From Rhizobacter sp. (GTDB taxonomy: Bacteria > Pseudomonadota > Gammaproteobacteria > Burkholderiales > Burkholderiaceae_C): a DNA stretch of 51,843 nucleotides. Positions within the stretch are counted from its first letter, which is position 1. The number at the start of each line of letters is the position of its first letter. A program made the translations under genes and the position numbers. The notes below the pieces were generated by a model that was not told the origin of the DNA, ran no database searches, and worked only from the letters and a program-made list of their open reading frames with translations. Positions 9,196 to 16,799 of the stretch are shown in pieces. Location of the stretch: assembly GCA_025350965.1 (NCBI GenBank), contig JANXWV010000038.1, forward strand, positions 1 through 51,843. The letters are read 5' to 3'.

Positions 9196-10065
9196 ATGTT
9201 CGCCGCCAACGAGACGCTGGCACAAGCGCGCGAGCGCAACATCACCGATGCCCTGCGCGAAGATATCGGCCGTGGCGACTGGACGGCGCAGCTCGTGCCC
9301 GGCGGCCGCCGCGCGCAGGCGCGCGTCATCGTGCGTGAGGCCGCCGTACTGGCGGGGCGCGACTGGTTCGAGGGCTGCGTGCGCGCGCTCGACGCCCGGG
9401 CTGCCATCACCTGGCAGGTTGCAGAAGGGGCCGACATGGAGCCCGGCACGCCGGTGTGCGACATCGATGCGGAAGCCCGCGCACTGTTGTCGGCCGAGCG
9501 TCCGGCGCTGAACTTCCTGCAGCTGTTGTCGGCCACCGCCACCATCACGCGCGCGCATGTTCGCGCCGTCGAGGGCGCGTCGCCGAACCCGCGCGGCTGC
9601 GTCGTGCTCGACACGCGCAAGACGCTGCCCGGCCTGCGCCAGGCACAGAAGTACGCGGTGCGCGTAGGCGGCGGGCACAACCAGCGGCTGGCGTTGTGGC
9701 ACGGCATGTTGATCAAGGAAAACCACATCGCCGCCGCCGGTGGCATTCGGGCCGCGCTCCAGAACGCGGCGGCACTCAACGCGGGCGTCGAGATTCAGAT
9801 CGAAGTGGAAACGCTCGATCAGCTGCGCGAGGCGCTGGCCTGCGACGCCACGAGCGTGCTGCTCGACAACTTCACCGACGGCGCGATGCGCGAGGCGGTG
9901 GCCATTGGCGCCGGCCGCGTGCTGCTGGAAGTGTCGGGTGGCGTCGAGCTGGACCAGCTGCGCCGCATCGCCGCAACCGGTGTCGACCGCATCTCGATCG
10001 GCAAGCTGACGAAGGATGTGCGCGCGGTCGACTACTCGATGCGGGTGTTGCGCAGCCTGGCCTGA
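9196..10065 (+). CDS. nadC: Nicotinate-nucleotide pyrophosphorylase (carboxylating) NadC
   Basis: This 289-residue enzyme converts quinolinate and PRPP to nicotinate mononucleotide, the step after NadA. Typical motifs include LNFLQLLSATAT, the LDTRKTLPGLR loop, KYAVRVGGGHNQR, the IKENHI motif and a C-terminal ISIGKLTK phosphate-binding loop. A GTG at 9175, two bases after the nadA stop, is in frame and would give 296 residues; the ATG is preferred for similarity to family N-termini, without strong ribosome-site evidence for either. The 3' end overlaps the convergent nadB by 34 bases. Confidence 0.95.
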   Translation: MFAANETLAQARERNITDALREDIGRGDWTAQLVPGGRRAQARVIVREAAVLAGRDWFEGCVRALDARAAITWQVAEGADMEPGTPVCDIDAEARALLSAERPALNFLQLLSATATITRAHVRAVEGASPNPRGCVVLDTRKTLPGLRQAQKYAVRVGGGHNQRLALWHGMLIKENHIAAAGGIRAALQNAAALNAGVEIQIEVETLDQLREALACDATSVLLDNFTDGAMREAVAIGAGRVLLEVSGGVELDQLRRIAATGVDRISIGKLTKDVRAVDYSMRVLRSLA

Positions 10066-11708
10066 GCGTCTTGGCGTGGGCTGCTGCGCGCCGGGCGCGA
10101 CAACACGGTCGGGAAGCTCACCGGCAGGGTGCCCGGGAAGTCGCGGCTGGAGTGCAGGCCGCGGCTCTCGCAGCGCATCAGGCCTGAACACACCACGAGT
10201 TCGGCGCACTCGACCAGGTTGCGCAGCTCCAGCAGGTCGCGTGTGACGCGAAAGCTCGCGTAGCAGTCGTGGATTTCCTCGCGCAGCAACGTGATGCGGC
10301 GCAGCGCTCGCTCCAGCCGCCGTGTCGTGCGCACGATGCCGACGTAGTTCCACATCAGCAGGCGCAGCTCGTCCCGGTTGTGCGAGATCACGACCTGTTC
10401 GTCGGCGTCTTCGACCTGGTTCTCGTCCCATGCAGGCAACGCGGGGCAGGGCGCCGGCGCTGTGGCCGCCACGTGCTCGGCGCAGCTGCGCCCGAGCACC
10501 ACGCATTCGAGCGGTGAGTTGCTCGCGAGCCGGTTCGCTCCGTGCAGCCCGGTGCAGGCAGCCTCACCGACGGCGTAGAGCCCGGGCACGTCGCAGCGGC
10601 CCACAAGGTCGGTCACCACACCGCCGCATGTGTAGTGCGCGGCCGGCACCACCGGAATGGGCTCGCGGGCGATGTCGATGCCGAGCGCCAGGCAACGCGC
10701 GTGGATGGTCGGGAAGTGCGCCTTCAGAAAAGACTCGCCGAGCGCCGTGGCGTCGAGCAGCACGTGGTCGAGCCCGTGCTTCTTCATCTCGAAGTCGATA
10801 GCGCGGGCGACGATGTCACGTGGCGCCAGTTCGGCGCGCGCATCGTGCGTCGGCATGAAGCGCGTGCCATCGGTGGCGTTGCCGGTGGTCGAATCGGGCA
10901 GCAACAGCCGGGCGCCTTCGCCGCGCAGCGCTTCGGTGATCAGGAAGCCGCGTTCCTGCGGGTGGCCGCTCGGGCAGTACAGGCAGGTCGGGTGAAACTG
11001 GATGAACTCCATGTTCGCGACGCGGCAGCCTGCGCGCCAGGCCATCGCGATGCCGTCGCCCGTGGCGGTGTCGGGGTTGGTGGTGTAGCGGTAAACCTTG
11101 CCGACGCCGCCGGTGGCCAGCACCACTGCCGAAGCGGCCAAGGTCTCGACGCGGCCGCTGGCGATGTCGAGCGCACGCACGCCGTAGCAGCGCGGTGGCT
11201 CAACGCGGCCGAGATGGTGCGACATCACCAGATCGACTGCCATCACGCGCTCGCGCAGCGTGATGTTCGGGTGCGCAGCGGCGCGCTCGAGCAGCACCTC
11301 GTGGACGGCTTTGCCCGTGGCATCGGCGGCGTGCGCGATGCGGCGCACGCCGTGGCCGCTCTCGCGCGTGAGGTGCAGGCCGAGCGGGCCGGTCGGGTCG
11401 CCGGTGAAGGGCACACCCTGCTGAACCAACCACTCGATGGCCGCTGCACTGCGCTCGGAGATGAAGCGCGCGGCGTGCTCGTCGACGAGCCCGGCGCCAG
11501 CGTCCTGGGTGTCGCGCATGTGTGCGCCGACGCTGTCGTCCGTGCCGAGCACGCCGACGATGCCGCCCTGCGCCCAGGCCGTGGCGCCTTCGTGCAGGCC
11601 ACGCTTGGCGAGCACGACAACGCGGTGCGTGGCCGCCAGGTGCAATGCCGTGCACAGGCCCGCCAAGCCGGCGCCGATGATGATGACGGAGGGTTCGGTG
11701 TTTGTCAT
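10032..11708 (-). CDS. nadB: L-aspartate oxidase NadB
   Basis: This 558-residue flavoprotein oxidises L-aspartate to iminoaspartate for NadA, so all three enzymes from aspartate to nicotinate mononucleotide are adjacent. The N-terminal FAD-binding motif GAGLAGLC is at residues ~10-17. Substrate-region motifs (QGGI, HPT in EFIQFHPT, ARAELAPRDIVARAI, AAHYTCGG, GLHGANRLASNSPLE) are intact. The ATG at 11708 is chosen over a GTG two codons upstream. It lies ten bases downstream of the pan remnant on the same strand, so nadB may be transcribed from the old pan promoter. The 3' end overlaps nadC convergently, which leaves no room for a terminator. Confidence 0.96.
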   Translation of the reverse strand: MTNTEPSVIIIGAGLAGLCTALHLAATHRVVVLAKRGLHEGATAWAQGGIVGVLGTDDSVGAHMRDTQDAGAGLVDEHAARFISERSAAAIEWLVQQGVPFTGDPTGPLGLHLTRESGHGVRRIAHAADATGKAVHEVLLERAAAHPNITLRERVMAVDLVMSHHLGRVEPPRCYGVRALDIASGRVETLAASAVVLATGGVGKVYRYTTNPDTATGDGIAMAWRAGCRVANMEFIQFHPTCLYCPSGHPQERGFLITEALRGEGARLLLPDSTTGNATDGTRFMPTHDARAELAPRDIVARAIDFEMKKHGLDHVLLDATALGESFLKAHFPTIHARCLALGIDIAREPIPVVPAAHYTCGGVVTDLVGRCDVPGLYAVGEAACTGLHGANRLASNSPLECVVLGRSCAEHVAATAPAPCPALPAWDENQVEDADEQVVISHNRDELRLLMWNYVGIVRTTRRLERALRRITLLREEIHDCYASFRVTRDLLELRNLVECAELVVCSGLMRCESRGLHSSRDFPGTLPVSFPTVLSRPARSSPRQDAQARLRNTRIE

Positions 11709-11718
11709 GGGCACGGCA

Positions 11719-12646
11719 TCATGGCGTTGTGGCGGGTGATGCCGCGCAGGGGATCTCGAGGTTGTCGATCAGCCGGGTGGTGCCCAGCGTCGCGGCGGCC
11801 AACACCACGAGCGGTTCGCGTGCGGCCCGTGCATCGGGCGGGGCTGGTGCCGCCCCGTCGGCCTGGCGCCGCACCGCCACACAGTCGGGCAGCCAGCCGG
11901 CTGCGCGCAGGGCCGCCATCGCGGCGGCTTCGAGCGCCGGCCAGTCGCACGCGCCGCCTTGCACTGCGGCCGCGACGCCGCGCAGCTCACGCGATAGTCC
12001 GACGGCTTGCGCTCGCTGCGCATCCAGGGCCAGGCGCACGATGCCGCCACCCTCACACATGAAGTCGCGCACGAACCGCGGCAGCGGGCCGAGTGCAAGG
12101 CCGAGCAGGTCGTGCAGCACGAGCACCTGGCCGCTGCACGCGGCGCCCGCGGCGATGCCGATCACCGGGATGCTCAATTGCGGCGTCAACTCGCGTGCCA
12201 ACGCGCTGGAGATCAGCTCGAAAACGAGCATCGCGGCACCGGCGTCGGCGAGTTGCTGCGCATGCTGGCGCAGCATGGCCGCGGCCGCCGCCTTCGAGCT
12301 TGACCATGTGCGCGCCAATCTGCATCAGGCGTGCGGCATTGCGCACGGCTTGCTCGGGCGACTCGTGGTAGTTGGCAAAGGGCAGATCGGCCACCACCCA
12401 CGCGTGGCGGTTGCCGCGCGCGACGCACTGCGTGTGGTGCGCCATCTCGTGGAGGGTCACCGGCAAGGTGCTGCTCTGGCCCTGCAGCACCATGCCGAGC
12501 GAGTCGCCAACGAGCAGCACGTCGACGCCGGCGTCGTCAAGCACCCACGCGAAGCTTGCGTCGTAGCCGGTGAGCATGGCGATCTTCTCGCCGGCGGCAT
12601 GTATCGCGCGCAGGCGGTGCAGCGTGATCGGCTTGCGCTCGCTCAT
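11719..12646 (-). pseudogene. panB-panC remnant, deleted and fused
   Basis: The frame starting at 12646 encodes a good PanB (ketopantoate hydroxymethyltransferase) N-terminus: [28 protein letters not shown] region and HMVKLEGGG ending near 12284. The frame then shifts and resumes in a second frame with the later PanB region ([37 protein letters not shown]). About 45 residues that normally lie between, including the AHLGLTPQ-type active-site segment, are missing. The second frame continues without a stop into the C-terminal third of PanC (pantoate-beta-alanine ligase: AAGWLPDCVAVRR, LGTTRLIDN). The first ~190 residues of PanC, with its HIGH and KMSKS-like motifs, are absent. Neither enzyme can be functional as read. 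Assembly error is the main alternative. Confidence 0.8.
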
Positions 12647-12864
12647 GGCGCCGCAGCCTCGCTCTGGACGCCAACGTGCACGCGCTCGCGCATGGCGCGG
12701 TCGCGAGCGGCTTGCGGGTTGGCGGTGGCAAGAAGGCGCTCGCCGTGGAATCCGGGCTCGCGGTCGAGGTTGCGTTTGTTCTGGTCGGCTGCCTTGAGCG
12801 CTTGCGCGTGATCGGCGTCGAGAAGGGGCACGGGGGGCACGGTGAGTCTGGATCTCATGGCCAT
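12643..12864 (-). CDS. Small unrecognised ORF upstream of panB remnant
   Basis: An open frame of 73 codons with high third-position GC whose TGA overlaps the panB ATG (ATGA at 12643-12646). The product is hydrophilic, rich in Arg, Ala and Asp, with no signal peptide or membrane segment. No Shine-Dalgarno sequence is seen before the ATG at 12864 or the second ATG at 12858. I do not recognise a family. It may be a real coupled gene, or a remnant of another gene damaged with panBC. Confidence 0.3.
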   Translation of the reverse strand: MAMRSRLTVPPVPLLDADHAQALKAADQNKRNLDREPGFHGERLLATANPQAARDRAMRERVHVGVQSEAAAP

Positions 12865-13126
12865 GGAGGGGCGGCTCGGAAGGCAGGTGGGGCGAGGGTG
12901 GCGGTCACCTGCGCGAGGCTGAATCGGGGTGACGCAGAGCAGACGAGCGCGCTTTCGGGTCGAAGGCGCCGCGCTGACTCAACCTGTGCAGCTGACGTCG
13001 CGCGTTAGGGAATGCACATCAACTGGTGAATGAGTGCAGTGCAATTATGCTGCAATGCAGCATAGGTTCGGTGGTCGCCAAGCCGGGCGTCCACGGGGGA
13101 GGGGGGCGGCACTCGGCCGCCGGCCA
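12865..13126. other. Intergenic region with a TGCA-rich palindrome
   Basis: About 260 bases between the small ORF and the repeat-protein gene. No coding frame was accepted. The only structured element is the tandem palindrome at 13035-13063, listed separately. Confidence 0.6.
13035..13063. promoter_or_regulatory. Tandem TGCA-rich palindromes, possible repressor site
   Basis: TGCAGTGCA (13035-13043) is followed by ATGCTGCAATGCAGCAT (13047-13063), a perfect inverted repeat of seven bases around AAT. The core CTGC-N3-GCAG resembles the sites described for PhaR, the polyhydroxybutyrate-granule repressor. No phasin or polymer gene is recognised immediately next to it, so the assignment is tentative. 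Confidence 0.4.
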
Positions 13127-14143
13127 TCAAACACGTTGTGGCTGCGAGTGCGGCGCTGCGGCCGGTGCTGGCAATGCCACCCGTAACCCATCGCTGTGCG
13201 ATGTCCAGTGCGGGCTCTGCGGCGCTGGGCGAGGAGTCGGAGCCGTTCGCACAGGGAGTGCCGCCCGGCGTTCGGCAGCGGCGCGGGCCCGCTGCTTCAG
13301 CGCCGCCACCTCCTCCAGTTCGACGATCAGGTCGGTGTTGGTGATGCCCCATGCATCGACGACGCCCTGAACGCCTTCTCCCATCAAGACGGCGTTGACA
13401 GCGGGGCCGAACACGGCCGCGTATTCGAGGCTCTCGATCGACTTCCAGTTGCAGATTCCGAGGTCGCGTGCAATGTCTTGAACCCGTTCGCGCCGGCGAA
13501 GGGCGGCCGTGCCGAGCGTGTGGACGAGCCGGCTCTCCAGCATCAAGATCATGTCGGTGCGGGTGATGCCCAGCAGCGTGATGACGCTGTGCGCATGGCC
13601 GGATTCGCGAACCAGGCGGACGCCCGGTCCGTGCGCCGCGTGCCACTGCAGCTCCTGCATTGAGTTGGGCGCGGCGATGCCGAATTCCCACGCGACCTCG
13701 CTCAGGTTTCGGCCCGTGCCGACGGCGCTGATCGCGGCCCCCGAGCCGCGCACGAGTGCCAGTTCTCTTTGTTCGAGACCCTTGCCGCCGTGAGCCGAAG
13801 CGTGCAGCAACTCGTCCAGCAGAGCGGGGCGTGGCCCGCGCGTGGTGGTAGCGAGCGCGTGCAGCGCCGCGATCGCTGGGAGTTGCTCGCGGTGTGGAAG
13901 CAGGAGTATTCGCCGGGCCAGCGCGAGCAGGGGTTCGCCACGCAGCGAAGCCGGTAGCGCCCGCACGGTTGCCTGCGCGCAGTCGTCCTGGCCCAGCACG
14001 GCGATGAAGTGATCCAGCCGGGTAATCGCGGGCGCAGCCCGTGTCACCAAGTCGTCGGCAAGGGCCGTGAATCGGGCCCCGCTGGTACTGCACTCGGGGT
14101 GTTTGGCGGTGGGGAGGGATGTCATGTCGATGACGCTGACCAT
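13127..14143 (-). CDS. Unrecognised protein with four HTH-like degenerate repeats
   Basis: A 338-residue protein, starting at the ATG at 14143, which has GGAG ten bases upstream; the frame stays open further upstream but with unconvincing sequence. Residues ~141-281 hold four units of about 36 residues with the pattern V-x-x-V/I-x(4)-G-I-x(5)-I/M-x-x-L-E. The pattern alternates, so units 1 and 3 share GP(G/A)V and units 2 and 4 share LGIT/WGIT-type turns; two ~72-residue halves can be aligned by eye. The C-terminal ~55 residues are Ala/Pro/Arg-rich and probably disordered. No signal peptide or membrane helix is visible. The repeats could be DNA- or protein-binding helical units. I cannot name a family. 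Confidence 0.6.
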   Translation of the reverse strand: MVSVIDMTSLPTAKHPECSTSGARFTALADDLVTRAAPAITRLDHFIAVLGQDDCAQATVRALPASLRGEPLLALARRILLLPHREQLPAIAALHALATTTRGPRPALLDELLHASAHGGKGLEQRELALVRGSGAAISAVGTGRNLSEVAWEFGIAAPNSMQELQWHAAHGPGVRLVRESGHAHSVITLLGITRTDMILMLESRLVHTLGTAALRRRERVQDIARDLGICNWKSIESLEYAAVFGPAVNAVLMGEGVQGVVDAWGITNTDLIVELEEVAALKQRARAAAERRAALPVRTAPTPRPAPQSPHWTSHSDGLRVALPAPAAAPHSQPQRV

Positions 14144-14267
14144 TGCTGGCCGGCTCCGCTGTTGATACCGTCCGACACTAGCGCTCGCACCGACCGGCGC
14201 CGCAAGGCGAAGCGAAAGGGAACGTGGCGTCGCGAACGACCGAGGCACCGAAGCCGCGCGTTGCTTC

Positions 14268-14549
14268 GTGGTGGTGGCCACTGCATCGCATCCGGCGCAC
14301 TCGAGGCTTGCGAAGGTGGGTTCACAGCCGTCGAGTCTGCCGCAGGGCATTCAAGCGAGAGCGCCGACTCGACCAGCGCCAACCAAGCCCGCAGGTGCCG
14401 GAAATGGGCTCGCCGAACTGGCCGCGATGAACATGCTCGCGCAGGCGCAAGCAGCGACGCTGAGTACCGGCCTGGAAAACCTGGAGGAGTGGGTCAATGC
14501 GTCGAAAGACGCCACGAAGAGCGCGAACGATGCGGCTCGCAAGGAGTGA
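14268..14549 (+). CDS. Small Ala-rich helical protein, hypothetical
   Basis: An open frame of 93 codons divergent from the repeat-protein gene. The first half is low-complexity and Pro/Ala/Gln-rich. The last ~45 residues (GLAELAAMNMLAQAQ, then an amphipathic Lys/Ala/Asp helix) are plausible as a coiled or phasin-like segment and have clearly higher third-position GC. No ribosome site is evident at the ATG, so the true start may be one of the internal ATGs near 14427-14433. Weakly supported. Confidence 0.35.
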   Translation: MVVATASHPAHSRLAKVGSQPSSLPQGIQARAPTRPAPTKPAGAGNGLAELAAMNMLAQAQAATLSTGLENLEEWVNASKDATKSANDAARKE

Positions 14550-14650
14550 GGCCGTGAGCGCGGGCCGCGACTTGCCTACGTCGTGCCTGTTGCGCCCGCC
14601 TCGGCGCGGCAAGATGGTTGGCATGCGGGCCGGGCTAAGGGCCCGCCCGG

Positions 14651-15667
14651 CTAGGCAGACTGGCGCAGGATCAGCCGCGGCGCCGACAGGAAGATCTGCG
14701 GCGGCAGTGACGGGTCTTCGATGCGCGCAAGCAGCAAGCGGGCCGCTTGCTCGCCGAGGTCGCCCGGCCGCACATCCATCGTGCTGAGTGGTGGGTTGGC
14801 ATGCTCTGCTTCGAGCACGTTGTCAAAGCCCATCAGCGAAAAGTCCTTGCCGGCGATCAGGCCACGCTCGCCCAGCGCCGAGAGTGCTCCCAGCGCTTCG
14901 ATGTCGTTGTAGCAGACCGCCGCCGTGACACGCGGCGCAAGCGCCAACAACTGCTGCATCGCCATGTAGCCGCCCTGGCGCGTAGGCACGCTCGGGATCA
15001 CCAGCAATTCATCGAACGGGATCTTCGCCTTGGCCAGTGCAAGCTTGTAGCCCTTCAGGCGCTGGTGCAGCACCACACCCGACTGCCCGCCGAGAAAGCC
15101 GATGCGGCGGTGGTTCGATTCGATCAGGTGCCGCGTCGCGATGAAGTTGCCGCTCTCGTTGTCGGAGCCGGCAAAGTCATAGGGCCCCGCGCCGAGCGAG
15201 CGCACCAGCACGAGCAGCGGTATGCCCCAGCCCTGCACGTCGGTGACCAGCGACTTCGGCGTGCCCAGCACCGGGCACAGGATGATGCTCGCGGCGTTCT
15301 GCTCGCGCATCGACATGAGCACCTGGTTCTGGCGCTGCAGGCTCTCGGCGGTGTGGGCCATGAGCACGATGTAGCCGGCATCCACCAGCTTGCGTTCGAT
15401 GCCCACCAACACCTCGGCGAAGAACGGGTTCATGAGGTCGTTGATGACCACCCCGATCACGTTCGATGACTTGCGCCGCAGTTCGCCGGCGCGCCGGTTG
15501 TACACATAGCCGATGCGCGCTGCAGCTTCGCGGACGCGCTCGGCAGTTTCGGGGCGGATCAGCGGGCTGCCCTGCAGCGCCAGAGAGACCGTCGACTTCG
15601 ACACGCCGGCCTCGGCCGCCACGTCATGGATGGTGAAGGCTTTGGCGTCCGACTTGATACGACTCAT
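14651..15667 (-). CDS. LacI-family transcriptional regulator of the sugar locus
   Basis: A 338-residue protein with the canonical LacI helix-turn-helix near the N-terminus (FTIHDVAAEAGVSKSTVS, residues ~11-28), then the hinge and a periplasmic-binding-protein-like effector domain (~65-335; NVIGVVINDLMNPFF start, DNESG and HRRIGFLGG motifs). It is divergent from the 17-kb operon, and the shared intergenic region contains the operator 42 bp before its start, so it very likely represses itself and the operon. The effector is presumably the imported sugar or a keto-derivative. Identical or close operator copies at 7898 and 33559 extend its predicted regulon. Confidence 0.95.
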   Translation of the reverse strand: MSRIKSDAKAFTIHDVAAEAGVSKSTVSLALQGSPLIRPETAERVREAAARIGYVYNRRAGELRRKSSNVIGVVINDLMNPFFAEVLVGIERKLVDAGYIVLMAHTAESLQRQNQVLMSMREQNAASIILCPVLGTPKSLVTDVQGWGIPLLVLVRSLGAGPYDFAGSDNESGNFIATRHLIESNHRRIGFLGGQSGVVLHQRLKGYKLALAKAKIPFDELLVIPSVPTRQGGYMAMQQLLALAPRVTAAVCYNDIEALGALSALGERGLIAGKDFSLMGFDNVLEAEHANPPLSTMDVRPGDLGEQAARLLLARIEDPSLPPQIFLSAPRLILRQSA

Positions 15668-15698
15668 CAGTGCTTTCCCTAGTTTTTACGAAAGACGC

Positions 15699-15727
15699 TT
15701 GCACTCGAATTGGAACGATCCAATAAT
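15699..15727 (+). promoter_or_regulatory. Promoter of the 14-gene sugar operon
   Basis: TTGCAC (15699-15704), 17 bases, AATAAT (15722-15727). The -10 matches the sigma-70 consensus at five of six positions. The operator lies in the spacer and overlaps the -10, the geometry of a repressible promoter. The same operator-to-AATAAT offset recurs at 33559-33577. Confidence 0.6.
15709..15724. promoter_or_regulatory. LacI-family operator (copy 2)
   Basis: ATTGGAACGATCCAAT, immediately followed by a further half-site AATTCCAAT to 15732. It lies between the divergent LacI-family gene and the operon, the classical place for a local LacI operator. Confidence 0.85.
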
Positions 15728-15767
15728 TCCAATCATCGACCACGGAAGTCTAGCTTCTCATACCAAA

Positions 15768-16790
15768 ATGTCTGCGACAAACGCAATCGGCTGGGGGTTC
15801 ATCGGTGCCAGCACCATCGCGGCCCAGCACATGCTCGGCGCGGTGCGCGCGCAGCGCGGCCACGAGGTGGTGGCGGTCTGCAGCGGCAGCCTGGAGCGTG
15901 CACGTGCCTTCGCCGAAGCGCATGGTGTAGCTCGCGCAGTCGATTCCCTGGAGGCGCTGGTCGCCGACCCGGCGGTGCATGCCGTCTACATCAGCAGCAC
16001 CAACGAAAAGCACTTGCAACAGGTTCTGACGGCTGCTGCTGCCGGCAAGCACATACTGTGTGAAAAGCCGTTGGCGCTGCGCCTGGGCGAAGCCCGCAGC
16101 ATGGTGCGGGCCTGCGAAGAAGCCGGCGTCACGCTGGCCACCAATCACCACCTGCGCAATGCCGCAACTCACCGCAAGATGCGCGAGCTGGTTCGTGCTG
16201 GTGCGGTGGGTCGGGTGCTTTTCGCGCGTGTTTTCCATGCGGTGTACCTGCCCGCCCATCTGCAAACCTGGCGCATCGACCGCCCCGAGGCTGGTGGCGG
16301 CGTGATTTTGGACATCGCGGTGCATGACGCCGACACGCTGCGGTTCATCCTCGACGCCGAGCCGGTCGATGTAGTGGGCATGTCGCAGTCGGCGTCCATG
16401 GCGCGTGAAGGCCTGCAGGATGGTGTGATGGCCGTGCTGCGTTTCGAGGGCGGTGCGCTCGCCCAATTGCACGATGCATTCACCACGCCCCATGCCGGCA
16501 CCGGCCTCGAGATCCACGGCGACGCGGGTTCGATATTCGGACGCGACGTGATGACGCAGCGCGCCATCGGCGAAGTCAGGTTGCGCAATGCCCAGGGTGA
16601 CCATGTCGTTGCCGTCGAGCACGCCGACCTTTATGAGCGCGGTGTCGCTGCCTTCTGCGCAGCGATGTGCGGCGAGGGCGAGCCGGCAGCCACCGGGATG
16701 GACGGCGTGCGCTCGCTCGCTGTCGCGTTGGCCATCGAAGAAGCCTGCCGTACCGGCGCGCGCGTGCGCATCGATGCAGCGCTGGCCTGA
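15768..16790 (+). CDS. Gfo/Idh/MocA-family sugar dehydrogenase
   Basis: A 340-residue NAD(P)-dependent oxidoreductase and first gene of the operon. The N-terminal Rossmann fold (GFIGASTIAAQH, residues ~9-20) is followed by the family CEKPLAL motif containing the conserved Lys (~96-102) and a C-terminal alpha/beta domain with LDIAVHDADTLRF carrying the usual catalytic His and Asp. Family members oxidise inositols, sugars, anhydrosugars or sugar acids, often to 3-keto products. The exact substrate cannot be read. The ATG at 15768 is the first start downstream of the promoter and gives the usual length; no strong ribosome site is seen. A Shine-Dalgarno-like gaggtgag then leads into the CoA-transferase gene nine bases on. 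Confidence 0.93.
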   Translation: MSATNAIGWGFIGASTIAAQHMLGAVRAQRGHEVVAVCSGSLERARAFAEAHGVARAVDSLEALVADPAVHAVYISSTNEKHLQQVLTAAAAGKHILCEKPLALRLGEARSMVRACEEAGVTLATNHHLRNAATHRKMRELVRAGAVGRVLFARVFHAVYLPAHLQTWRIDRPEAGGGVILDIAVHDADTLRFILDAEPVDVVGMSQSASMAREGLQDGVMAVLRFEGGALAQLHDAFTTPHAGTGLEIHGDAGSIFGRDVMTQRAIGEVRLRNAQGDHVVAVEHADLYERGVAAFCAAMCGEGEPAATGMDGVRSLAVALAIEEACRTGARVRIDAALA

Positions 16791-16799
16791 GGTGAGCCC

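Noticed and set aside
7809..9779. Minus-strand frame of 656 codons over nadA and nadC
   Set aside because: Antisense to two certain enzymes, no motifs, no ribosome site.
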